A stretch of 11,629 bases of DNA. Origin: an uncultured Solobacterium sp. Its GTDB lineage: Bacteria; Bacillota_I; Bacilli_A; Erysipelotrichales; Erysipelotrichaceae. The translations under genes and the position numbers were made by a program. The DNA lies in assembly GCA_905194705.1 (NCBI GenBank), contig CAJJTI010000052.1, forward strand, positions 1 to 11,629. The letters are read 5' to 3'. The notes under the pieces are model-generated. The model was given only the letters and a program-made list of their open reading frames with translations, ran no database searches and was not told where the DNA came from. How positions within the stretch are numbered: position 1 is the stretch's first letter; the number at the start of each line of letters is the position of its first letter. Shown piece by piece: positions 5,267-11,629 of this stretch.

Positions 5267-7774
5267 TATATTTTTATCATAGAAAGTAGAATTCAGAGAT
5301 AACTCATAGTTTAAATAATTTTCCCCTAATTCTTCTAATAATGTAGGTGTATCAGAATATAAATCTGTACCTAGACCTAAACGATCTCCCTTAATGGTTA
5401 CACCCATTGCGGATAAAGTCGTAGGAAATAAATCCATCGTACTATAGAGCCTTGTTGTATCAGGCTCTTTTTTACTTGAATTGATAATTACCGTATATGT
5501 CTTACGTTCATAATCATCAGGCATATCTTCATAATACTTGCTGTCCATACATAGATGATCACCATTTAATACAATAACAGTATCTTCACCCCATGGTTGA
5601 GCCTCAATCCATTCTACTAACTCACTTACTTTTTTAGAGCTGCATGCAAGCACATTTGAATATTGAGAAGTAAATGTATCTGGACAATCATCACATAAGT
5701 AACCATCCACAAAATGGGTATCAGCTGTTAATAAAGATAAAGCAAATGGTTCATCACTTTCCGCCAAAGAAGTTAGCTCTTCTTTGGCATATGTAAATAA
5801 CTTGTCATCTTCATATCCCCACCAGACATAATAACTTCGATTAGGTAATTTATTGTTATTTCTAGCCCAGTAATAATCATCTATATCATAGTTACCATGT
5901 TCCTTAAAGTAGACATCACGATTACCAAATTTCGCATCACTGCCTAACATAAAGACATTATGATAACCTTCTTTTTCTAAGATATCTCCAAGAGTAGTTG
6001 CGCCTGGCATAAAAGAAGAAATAGAATTTATATTATTAGTTAGCACATGATTTATACCAAGTGGTAAGCCACTAGTTTGTGCAACAAGCCCAGCAATTGT
6101 CCAGGTACTGTTATATAAAGATCTTGCTCCATTCAATATATTTGTATCGCCATTAAAACAATCGTTTTCTAATGCAATATCTGTTAATTCAGGAATAACA
6201 TTTACACTCTTGCCACCACCATGGCTTTCATCTGCCAAGGACATTTCCATAGATTCCATATAAATATATACAAGATTCTTTTTCTTTTCTGGAAAGGTTA
6301 ATTCTACATTTGCTGTACTAACATAGTATTTATCATAAATCTCTGTATCAATTCTTCTTGCGGCTAAATAATCAATTAAATAATAGTTATCTGCTAAACT
6401 TACTAAAACTATACATATCGCAATAAAACCACATATCGTTGCAACAAAATGCAAACTGTATTCTTTAATCATTTCTTTCGCTTTCAGGTTGAATTTACGA
6501 TACCGGTTTGCTTTTTTTATAAAGTATTTTTTTATAAATGCAACAATCGTACATCCGATTACAGCAATTAAAATATAAATCCCCGCTTGAATAAGTGTAG
6601 GTAAAAACGTTGACCAGTTAGATCCTTCAAGATTTGTATTTAAATGGAATACAAGCTGATCTATGGTAATACCTGAAAAGCTTGATAATACATACTCTTC
6701 TGCCACAATTAATGTTGCAAACAAAATCCAGATAAGATATAAGCTGATATTTTGATGTATATACCATTTCTTTTGAGGCATCTTGCCTGTTTCATAAATC
6801 TTTCTTATCTTACGAATATTCCTTAAAAGAATATATAAAATAATTGAAACAACAATTGCAGATATATGAATAAATATTTTAGTGACTGCATTATACGCTT
6901 CTAACTGTACAAATAAATCATCAGTAAAAGTAACTGTATATTCTGTATAAAAGACATCATCTGCTCTTTCCATTATTGGATTATTTGTATTTGTATTATA
7001 GGAAACACTATCAATTACTTTATCTTCTTCAAGATCATAAATAACTATATTTAAGCCATTCCCTTGATCTGCGCACTCTACACCATCAACTAAAACACTT
7101 GCATAATTCCCATGATAATATCCACATGATGTAAGTGAAACGATATGATTCCCAATATTAAATGTATTTACAAGGGAATTTCTATCCGCTTCTACGTAAC
7201 TTTCATTTTTATAAGAATAGGCAATATAACTGTCTCCTGATTTAAGACTAAGTGGGGTTTTTTGAATATTTAAACCGAGTAAAGAATCTCTCATCTCTGT
7301 AGAAAAACCTATTGTGGAATTGCCTTTTACCACAAAGAAGAAAGCATAGTCTTTGTCTTTATATTCATTTATAAATTCTGTAAGTGTTAAATTATCTTTA
7401 AAATATGTATTTTTAGGGAACTTCTTTTCTTCACCACTTTCAAAAGAATCTAATGTAATACGTGATAAATATTCACCATCCTGGGCATTACCTGTTAATG
7501 TACCTGTAGGAATACCAGCATAAGTAAAATTAGCGTAATAATCATCAGTCGTTACTAATGTCAATCCAGAATCTTTATGTATTGAACGATCTACTTTAAG
7601 ACTGTCTTTATTTGTGACTGTACCATTATCTGTTTTGCATGATAAAGAAATAATCTCTCCACTTCCTTTTGGATAGAAATGTATTTCATTAGAAAAAGGG
7701 AAGAAACCCAAAACAAGTACAATAATAATTAGTACTCTAAAAATATAATCTACAATATATCCCCTTTTTTGCAT
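5255..7774 (-). CDS. Membrane phosphoglycerol transferase, OpgB/GacH/LTA-synthase-like (sulfatase fold)
   Basis: 839 residues. Helix 1 (about 11-27) anchors the N-terminus. A long polar, beta-rich outward-facing segment (about 30-295) follows, then four membrane helices (about 297-318, 343-365, 392-415, 439-462), and finally an extracellular alkaline-phosphatase/sulfatase-type catalytic domain (about 498-805). Catalytic features are NLVYIYMES (metal ligand Glu507), WTIAGLVAQTSGLPL (nucleophile Thr559), TADTHFVDG (His687) and LNGDH (Asp739, His740). The stretch WTIAGLVAQ, LGDILEKEGY, DTVIVLNGDH, GLG matches my memory of E. coli OpgB more closely than LtaS. The TIDQLVFHLN loop is also seen in Gram-positive relatives. 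The likely role is transfer of glycerol phosphate from phosphatidylglycerol onto a cell-surface glycan or glycolipid. Cys697 and Cys711 align with OpgB cysteines and may form a disulfide. The start is uncertain: no ribosome site precedes ATG 7774, and a -10 box lies just upstream. Confidence 0.85.
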   Translation of the reverse strand: MQKRGYIVDYIFRVLIIIVLVLGFFPFSNEIHFYPKGSGEIISLSCKTDNGTVTNKDSLKVDRSIHKDSGLTLVTTDDYYANFTYAGIPTGTLTGNAQDGEYLSRITLDSFESGEEKKFPKNTYFKDNLTLTEFINEYKDKDYAFFFVVKGNSTIGFSTEMRDSLLGLNIQKTPLSLKSGDSYIAYSYKNESYVEADRNSLVNTFNIGNHIVSLTSCGYYHGNYASVLVDGVECADQGNGLNIVIYDLEEDKVIDSVSYNTNTNNPIMERADDVFYTEYTVTFTDDLFVQLEAYNAVTKIFIHISAIVVSIILYILLRNIRKIRKIYETGKMPQKKWYIHQNISLYLIWILFATLIVAEEYVLSSFSGITIDQLVFHLNTNLEGSNWSTFLPTLIQAGIYILIAVIGCTIVAFIKKYFIKKANRYRKFNLKAKEMIKEYSLHFVATICGFIAICIVLVSLADNYYLIDYLAARRIDTEIYDKYYVSTANVELTFPEKKKNLVYIYMESMEMSLADESHGGGKSVNVIPELTDIALENDCFNGDTNILNGARSLYNSTWTIAGLVAQTSGLPLGINHVLTNNINSISSFMPGATTLGDILEKEGYHNVFMLGSDAKFGNRDVYFKEHGNYDIDDYYWARNNNKLPNRSYYVWWGYEDDKLFTYAKEELTSLAESDEPFALSLLTADTHFVDGYLCDDCPDTFTSQYSNVLACSSKKVSELVEWIEAQPWGEDTVIVLNGDHLCMDSKYYEDMPDDYERKTYTVIINSSKKEPDTTRLYSTMDLFPTTLSAMGVTIKGDRLGLGTDLYSDTPTLLEELGENYLNYELSLNSTFYDKNILEY

Positions 7775-7781
7775 AAATGTA

Positions 7782-7787
7782 ATTATA
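7782..7787 (-). promoter_or_regulatory. -10 box (TATAAT) for the phosphoglycerol transferase gene
   Basis: A perfect TATAAT on the minus strand ends eight bases before the ATG at 7774, so transcription would start at or within a base or two of the start codon. No convincing -35 is seen; the position falls in the U-tract and stem of the upstream terminator. If real, the mRNA would be leaderless or nearly so. Confidence 0.4.
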
Positions 7788-7794
7788 CATGATA

Positions 7795-7833
7795 CAAAAA
7801 GAAAAAGTGGTTAGATTTAGTTATCTTTCCACT
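7795..7833 (-). terminator. Intrinsic terminator of the flavoprotein gene
   Basis: On the minus strand, 12 bases after the flavoprotein stop, AGTGG...CCACT (7829-7833 with 7806-7810) forms the outer stem. A 2x2 internal loop and an inner AGAT/ATCT stem with a six-base loop follow. TTTTTCTTTTT comes directly after. The stem is short but the U-tract is strong. It separates the flavoprotein gene from the phosphoglycerol transferase gene. Confidence 0.65.
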
Positions 7834-7844
7834 CTAATTCTCTC

Positions 7845-8465
7845 TTAGCGAATAAAATTTGTTCTTATTTTTTCTTCATATACAGGCATTTCTACGCCAT
7901 TAAGCTTACCTATTTCAATACACTTTAAAAGCCATGCCATATTAACCGCAAGCGTACGCATTGTTTGTAATCCTTCTGCATCAAGAAGTGCTTCTTCACG
8001 AGTGTTTCCATGGATCTGATTCCAGTATTGGGATGTTACAACTGGCATATTACTCATTTCAAAATATTTATTCAGTCTTTCATAAGAAGATGTAGCACCA
8101 CCTCTTCTGCATGAAACAACAGAACTTGCCGGTTTAGAGCTTAATCTAGGTGCACTTGTATAAAATAATCGATCCATGAAAGCAGTAAGTTGTCCACATG
8201 GCCCACCATAATATACTGGTCCACCAAAGATAAAGCCATCAAATTCATCCAGTCTGTTACTTATTTCATTTACACAATCATCAAATATGCACTTGCCTGT
8301 TTTCTTACATTTACCACAAGCAATACAACCCTGCACTGCTTTAGTACCAAGCCAATATATCTCAGTTTCAACACCTAATTCATTTAACTTCTTTGCACAC
8401 TCATCTAATGCTGTAAATGTACAACCATTTTGATGAGGACTGCCATTTACTAATAGCACCTTCAT
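7845..8465 (-). CDS. Flavodoxin-fold NAD(P)H-dependent oxidoreductase with iron-sulfur-flavoprotein cysteine motif
   Basis: 206 residues, cytosolic. The N-terminus MKVLLVNGSPHQNGCTFTAL is the first strand and FMN-phosphate loop of the NADPH-dependent FMN reductase/flavodoxin-like family. GFIFGGPVYYGGPCGQLTAFMDR (about 77-99) is the second FMN-contact region. Between them, CIACGKCKKTGKC places Cys47, Cys50, Cys53 and Cys59 in a CX2CX2CX5C arrangement. That is the compact motif that binds a 4Fe-4S cluster in archaeal and clostridial iron-sulfur flavoproteins. It probably shuttles electrons or reduces quinones or small oxidants; the true acceptor is unknown. AGGAG-type GGAG at 8474-8477 (minus strand) lies eight bases before the start. 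It is divergent from the M20 gene with overlapping promoters, and its own terminator lies at 7795-7833. Confidence 0.85.
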   Translation of the reverse strand: MKVLLVNGSPHQNGCTFTALDECAKKLNELGVETEIYWLGTKAVQGCIACGKCKKTGKCIFDDCVNEISNRLDEFDGFIFGGPVYYGGPCGQLTAFMDRLFYTSAPRLSSKPASSVVSCRRGGATSSYERLNKYFEMSNMPVVTSQYWNQIHGNTREEALLDAEGLQTMRTLAVNMAWLLKCIEIGKLNGVEMPVYEEKIRTNFIR

Positions 8466-8489
8466 AATTTATTCTCCATTTCTTTTTTT

Positions 8490-8518
8490 ATTATGATTCT
8501 TTTGAAAAAAATTATCAA
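8490..8518 (-). promoter_or_regulatory. Promoter of the flavoprotein gene
   Basis: On the minus strand, TTGATA (8518-8513) and CATAAT (8495-8490) are separated by exactly 17 bases, a strong sigma-A-type match. Its span overlaps the -35 box of the divergent M20 promoter, so the two promoters may compete or share an operator. Confidence 0.6.
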
Positions 8519-8529
8519 TTAAGTATATT
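8502..8529 (+). promoter_or_regulatory. Promoter of the M20 amidohydrolase gene
   Basis: TTGAAA at 8502-8507 and TATATT at 8524-8529 with a 16-base spacer. The predicted start near 8536 leaves a short leader carrying the GAGGTG ribosome site. It lies face to face with, and overlaps, the flavoprotein promoter. Confidence 0.55.
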
Positions 8530-8552
8530 CTATATATAACGAGGTGATACAT

Positions 8553-9836
8553 ATGATAACAAAAGAAGAACTGTTTACACTCATTGATGAAAGTAAAGAT
8601 GAATTTCTATCATTAGGAGATAAATTGTACCACTGCCCTGAACTGGGCTTTAAAGAATTTCCCGCAAAAAAGTTATTAGTCGAAAAATTCAAAGAATATG
8701 GCATTGATGTAGAAGCTGAATATTTTGAAACAGGCTTTCAAGTATCTATTGGATCAGGATTTCCTAAAATCGGCTTAATCGCTGAACTTGATGCGATTAT
8801 CGTTCCAGAACATCCTGAAGCGAATAATCCTGATAAATGTGCTCATGCATGTGGTCATTCTATGCAATGTACAATCATGGCTGACGCTTTAATCAATTTG
8901 TTTAAATCTAAAATAACAGAATCACTTCCTGGTACAATCACACTGTTTTTTACTCCTGGAGAAGAATTTGTAGATTTAGATTATCGTCGAAAACTCATCA
9001 AAGAAGGTAAAATCAATTATCTCAGTGGCAAACAAAACATGCTCGCTGCGCATATATTTGATGACTATGATGTAATTATCCACTGCCATGCTATAGGAGA
9101 AGGAAAAGATAAATTTAACATTAACTCTACTCTAGCTGGATTTATATACAAAAAATTCAACTTTATTGGTGTAGAATCACACGCTGGTGCTTTACCACAT
9201 TTAGGCAAGAATGCTTTAAATATGTTTGCATTATTCCAAAGTGCTATGGGAATGTTAAGAGAAACATATGAGGAAGATGATAAAGTCAGATTCCATGGTA
9301 TTGTTACAAATGGTGGTCAAACTGTCAATTCTATTCCTTCCCTGGTCACATATGAAGCATATTTAAGATGTGCAAACTGGGAAAAGATTACTAAAATTAA
9401 CCATGAAATTGAAGAAGCCGCAAAACATACTGCCGCTGCCCTTGGGGGAACTTGTGAAATTATCAATACAAATGGTTATTTACCATTTATACAGGATAGA
9501 AACTTAAGTGAAGTAGCTCATCAAAATATGCTATTACTAACAGAAGATAAATATATCGGTAGAGATGAAGTATCTATTGCAAGTGGTGATATTGGTGATA
9601 TTGCCTGCTTTAAACCAACAATACAATTTGGTTACAGCGGTATATCCGGAAGAATACATGGTTCCAATTTTAGAATTGCTGATACAACACTAGGCTACAT
9701 TAATCCTGCTAAAGTTGTTATAGGAACAGTATATGATTTATTAACTAGTCCTAAACTCGTTGAAAATATTAAAGCTAACTATAAACCATCTTTAACATTT
9801 GATGAATATATCGAATATCTAAAACAAGCAAAATAA
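8553..9836 (+). CDS. M20-family amidohydrolase/peptidase (aminobenzoyl-glutamate hydrolase-like)
   Basis: 427 residues from the ATG at 8553. GAGGTG at 8541-8546 serves as its ribosome site, so the GTG at 8544, which is part of that site, is rejected as a start. It belongs to the M20 metal-dependent amidohydrolases (AbgB/PM20D2/hippurate-hydrolase group), which cut the amide of N-acyl amino acids or short peptides. Visible motifs are LYHCPELGFKEF, LIAELDAI (Asp80), HACGHSMQ (His98, Cys100, His102), FFTPGEEF (Glu137-Glu138, the general base), AAHIFDDYDVIIHCHA (His167), the dimerisation-domain segment VESHAGALPHLGKNAL, SIASGDIGDIA, and GRIHGSNF near the end. In many relatives the residue after the second motif His is Asp or Asn; here it is Ser103. 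No signal peptide. It ends at a strong bidirectional terminator. The substrate is unknown, but it fits the peptide-catabolic theme on the left. Confidence 0.9.
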   Translation: MITKEELFTLIDESKDEFLSLGDKLYHCPELGFKEFPAKKLLVEKFKEYGIDVEAEYFETGFQVSIGSGFPKIGLIAELDAIIVPEHPEANNPDKCAHACGHSMQCTIMADALINLFKSKITESLPGTITLFFTPGEEFVDLDYRRKLIKEGKINYLSGKQNMLAAHIFDDYDVIIHCHAIGEGKDKFNINSTLAGFIYKKFNFIGVESHAGALPHLGKNALNMFALFQSAMGMLRETYEEDDKVRFHGIVTNGGQTVNSIPSLVTYEAYLRCANWEKITKINHEIEEAAKHTAAALGGTCEIINTNGYLPFIQDRNLSEVAHQNMLLLTEDKYIGRDEVSIASGDIGDIACFKPTIQFGYSGISGRIHGSNFRIADTTLGYINPAKVVIGTVYDLLTSPKLVENIKANYKPSLTFDEYIEYLKQAK

Positions 9837-9881
9837 AAAATTGCCCAGTAAACACCATCAGATGTAACACTGGGCTTTTTT
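9835..9881. terminator. Bidirectional intrinsic terminator between the M20 and AAA ATPase genes
   Basis: GCCCAGT (9843-9849) pairs with ACTGGGC (9869-9875), a perfect 7-bp stem with a 19-base loop. TTTTTT follows on the plus strand (9876-9881) and an A-run precedes it (9835-9840), which is a U-tract for minus-strand transcription. It directly follows the M20 stop and reaches into the stop codon of the convergent ATPase gene. Confidence 0.85.
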
Positions 9882-11094
9882 AATTCCATTCATCTGCTAA
9901 TAGAAAGTCACAGATATTTCGATGTTTTATGCCATTTTGACTCATATCGAGTTCATCAAGAGAAACAACATACTTTGGATAATTATCACGAATATCATCA
10001 TATACACCAAACTCGCGATCAATGGTTTCCTTTGATGCTAATAGATACGTAACTTGAACATACAGTTTCTCACCTTGTCTGTTACAAACAAAATCAATTT
10101 CTTTATTCCCTGCTTTTCCAACATTTACCTCATATCCTCTTCTTAATAACTCCATGTAAACAATATTTTCTAAAATAAGATTGATATCTTTCATATTGCC
10201 ACCATAGACAGCTTCTCGCACACCATGATCAGCAATATAGTATTTCTCATTAGATGTAAGAATTTGTTTACCTTGCAAATCTTCTCGTTTCACTTGATAA
10301 AAAAGATATGCGTCACAACAATATTTGATATAGTTCAGTATTGTTTCTGGAGCGACAATTCTATGTTCACTTTTCAAAAACTTTGAAAGAGAATTCGCCG
10401 AAAAGGTTGTACCAACATGAGCAATTACATAAGCAATGATTCTTTCTAACAAATCAACATCTCTTATATTATTTCGTTTTACAATGTCTTTAAGCTGAAC
10501 AGAATTGAATAAATCATTAAGATATTGCGTAGATGGAGCATCAGCATAATGAAGATTAGCAAGATATGGCATTCCTCCAAAAATCAGGTATTTTTGAAAA
10601 TATTGCTGAATTCTCTCACCCGGAAAAATCGAACTGTATAACTCCATAAACTCTTTAAAAGAAAATGGATAAATTACAAATTCAACATATCTTCCAGCAA
10701 GGTAAGTCGCAAGTTCTCCAGAAAGTAATTTTGCATTTGAACCAGTAATATATATGTCAGCGTCGAGTGAAACGCGTAAAGAATTAATGCACTTTTCCCA
10801 ATCTTTTACTTCTTGTATTTCATCAAAAAACAAATAAACTTTACCCTCAATTTCTGAAGCTCTTTTAATGATTTCATCATGTAGCGCTTGAGCAGTTTGA
10901 AGATAAAAATAACGTAAATCTTCAAAATTTATAGATATAAACTGTTGTGAGCTAACACTAGACTCTATAAGTTCCTGTTTAATTAATTCCAGCATTACCG
11001 ATTTTCCAGAGCGACGAATACCAGTCATAACTTTTACAAGATCCGATCCAATAAATGGTCGAATACGACTCATATACATTTCACGTTTTATCAT
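9880..11094 (-). CDS. AAA ATPase with DUF4143 C-terminal domain (AAA_14 family)
   Basis: 404 residues. The N-terminal ATPase shows Walker A GIRRSGKS (25-32), Walker B VYLFFDEIQ (86-94, Asp91/Glu92), a sensor-like YITGSNAKLL (115-124) and LAGRY with Arg135, all standard for the AAA_14 family. A middle helical/winged-helix-like region (about 215-270) follows. The C-terminal DUF4143 region carries E309, E332-I-D334 and QVTY (347-350), resembling a restriction-endonuclease-like PD-(D/E)XK core, with Gln in place of the last acid. The family is widespread, often in many copies per genome, and its cellular role is not established; I assign none. The start at 11094 is supported by AAGGGGGGGAC upstream; a Met at residue 6 or 8 could also serve. 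Three repeats lie upstream, one inside the putative promoter. It sits next to mobile-element-like DNA, suggesting an accessory gene. Confidence 0.88.
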   Translation of the reverse strand: MIKREMYMSRIRPFIGSDLVKVMTGIRRSGKSVMLELIKQELIESSVSSQQFISINFEDLRYFYLQTAQALHDEIIKRASEIEGKVYLFFDEIQEVKDWEKCINSLRVSLDADIYITGSNAKLLSGELATYLAGRYVEFVIYPFSFKEFMELYSSIFPGERIQQYFQKYLIFGGMPYLANLHYADAPSTQYLNDLFNSVQLKDIVKRNNIRDVDLLERIIAYVIAHVGTTFSANSLSKFLKSEHRIVAPETILNYIKYCCDAYLFYQVKREDLQGKQILTSNEKYYIADHGVREAVYGGNMKDINLILENIVYMELLRRGYEVNVGKAGNKEIDFVCNRQGEKLYVQVTYLLASKETIDREFGVYDDIRDNYPKYVVSLDELDMSQNGIKHRNICDFLLADEWN

Positions 11095-11130
11095 GATTAT
11101 TGTCCCCCCCTTCTCCCTATAACTAGCTTC

Positions 11131-11136
11131 ATTATA
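11131..11136 (-). promoter_or_regulatory. -10 box for the AAA ATPase gene
   Basis: TATAAT on the minus strand, about 37 bases before the start codon. The -35 region (near 11154-11159, ATGATT) is a poor match. One copy of the 13-base repeat (11143-11155) occupies the spacer, as expected for a repressor operator. Confidence 0.45.
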
Positions 11137-11142
11137 TCTCGT

Positions 11143-11228
11143 TTATAACTGATAATCATTAGAAAGAAATACTTTTTATCAGTTATAACTTATAAAATTC
11201 TGATTTTAATTAAGTTTATCAGTTATAA
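11143..11228. repeat. Three copies of a 13-base partly palindromic repeat, possible operator array
   Basis: TTATAACTGATAA occurs at 11143-11155 on the plus strand. Its exact reverse complement TTATCAGTTATAA occurs at 11176-11188 and 11216-11228. Each unit has TTAT...ATAA inverted ends. Centre-to-centre distances are 33 and 40 bases. The first copy lies between the putative -35 and -10 of the ATPase promoter. Function is inferred: most simply binding sites for a regulator of this gene. Confidence 0.7.
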
Positions 11229-11275
11229 ATTAAAGTATTAGGATTATCTTCTAAATAAAATGGTGGACACATTTG

Positions 11276-11448
11276 TGGATCTGACTACTCCCGATGACTA
11301 AAGTCACGGGGTTCTAGCCTACATCGATTTCTATAACTCTACTAGGAATTATCACTAATCGATTTTGCCTAGATCGAATATCCTATCTTGCTAGAAGATG
11401 CACATCATTAACTAACGCCTATATTTAATAAATATATTTGTCGTTATA
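11276..11448 (-). ncRNA. Hairpin-rich region resembling the right end/omega-RNA of an IS200/IS605 (TnpB) element
   Basis: No gene is seen between about 11229 and 11500. Read on the minus strand, the stretch has a stem-loop at 11446-11413 (CGTTA/TAACG around a 17-base AT palindrome) and a small ATCTT/AAGAT hairpin at 11399-11385. A long imperfect 17-base inverted repeat follows (11373-11357 with 11329-11313, 14 of 17 paired). The last element is CCCG-TGACT hairpinned with AGTCA-CGGG (11310-11290, one bulged base), ending GGGAGTAGTCA. That last part resembles, from memory, the 3' ends of TnpB-associated transposons, where this RNA guides TnpB. No tnpB or tnpA is visible, so it would be a remnant or a non-autonomous element. 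The assignment is unverified; a different structured RNA is possible. Confidence 0.5.
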
Positions 11449-11467
11449 TGCTTTTGAATATTCTGTT

Positions 11468-11491
11468 AAGCCGTTTAGTCAGACGGCTTTT
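11468..11491 (+). terminator. Hairpin with short T-run, possible terminator
   Basis: AAGCCGT (11468-11474) pairs with ACGGCTT (11483-11489) around an eight-base loop, followed by TTTTC on the plus strand. No plus-strand gene is seen just upstream. It could also sit at the boundary of the structured element, or act 3' of the minus-strand frame that stops at 11501. Confidence 0.4.
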
Positions 11492-11500
11492 CAAATACTT

Positions 11501-11629
11501 TTAACTTATGTACCAGCTGAGCTGGTGATTATCTTTTAATCTTTGTATTTCCTTGTCTTGAAGTTGTTTAAATGTATCAAAATCATTTAAGCAAGTTATT
11601 GTATTTATTGTTTCTAAATCATTATTTGT
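11501..11629 (-). CDS. C-terminal end of an unrecognised reading frame (runs off right edge)
   Basis: A minus-strand frame is open from the right edge to a TAA at 11501-11503, giving 42 residues rich in Asp, Lys, Asn and Gln with helical character (for example DTFKQLQDKEIQRLKDN) and ending LSWYIS. I do not recognise it. A frame this short can occur by chance in AT-rich DNA, and a perfect 15-base palindrome (11512-11526) lies inside it, so it may not be coding. If real, the body of the gene lies to the right of the window. Confidence 0.3.
   Translation of the reverse strand, partial: TNNDLETINTITCLNDFDTFKQLQDKEIQRLKDNHQLSWYIS

Noticed and set aside
8544..8552. GTG start for the M20 gene
   Set aside because: This GTG is part of the GAGGTG ribosome site; the ATG at 8553 is correctly spaced from it.
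8190..8704. Small frames 8190-8378 (plus) and 8519-8704 (minus)
   Set aside because: They lie opposite the well-supported flavoprotein and M20 genes and have no motifs of their own.
11143..11228. CRISPR array
   Set aside because: Only three 13-base copies in mixed orientation with uneven spacing; no cas genes are present.
11255..11275. Terminal inverted repeat of an IS3-like element (TGGTGGACACA-like string)
   Set aside because: No matching second end and no transposase are visible in the window.
11259..11300. Tiny plus-strand frame of 13 codons (MVDTFVDLTTPDD)
   Set aside because: No ribosome site, too short, and it overlaps the structured element.
11512..11526. Perfect 15-base palindrome ACCAGCTGAGCTGGT as a separate element
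   Set aside because: It could be a protein-binding site or transposon end, but it lies in a possible coding frame and has no second copy or context to support a specific call.

Overview
The window is AT-rich and has the features of a low-GC Gram-positive anaerobe (Bacillota): strong AGGAG-type ribosome sites, sigma-A-like promoters, intrinsic hairpin terminators and tightly packed genes. An Erysipelotrichia- or Clostridia-like gut bacterium is my best guess. That guess rests on gene style and protein character, not on any marker gene.

Left part (1-5266). A peptide ABC-transporter permease (DppB/OppB type) runs off the left edge on the minus strand. Divergent from it is a compact plus-strand operon: two paralogous amidohydrolases (397-1548 and 1539-2690, overlapping by 10 bases), an S9A prolyl-oligopeptidase-type serine peptidase (2683-4659, overlapping by 8 bases), then after a small hairpin a GNAT acetyltransferase (4706-5266). 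Together these look like a module for taking up and trimming small peptides or amidated compounds. The first amidohydrolase has lost all four metal-binding histidines that the second keeps. It therefore looks like a pseudoenzyme co-expressed with its active paralogue, which is the most interesting point in the window.

Middle part (5255-9881). On the minus strand lie a membrane-anchored phosphoglycerol transferase of the OpgB/GacH/LtaS type (5255-7774), with a large extra outward-facing domain, and upstream of it an iron-sulfur-flavoprotein-like flavodoxin-fold protein (7845-8465). The two are separated by a terminator. Divergent from the flavoprotein gene, through overlapping promoters, is an M20-family amidohydrolase/peptidase (8553-9836). 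It ends at a bidirectional terminator shared with the next, convergent gene.

Right part (9880-11629). A stand-alone AAA ATPase with a DUF4143 C-terminus (9880-11094, minus) is preceded by three copies of a 13-base repeat TTATAACTGATAA, one of them inside its putative promoter. Beyond that, about 11280-11450 is non-coding and full of hairpins. Read on the minus strand, its 3' part resembles the right end/omega-RNA of IS200/IS605 (TnpB) elements, but no tnpB is visible. The last 129 bases hold the C-terminal end of an unrecognised minus-strand reading frame. The right end therefore looks like accessory, mobile-element-affected DNA, while the rest looks like ordinary metabolic chromosome.
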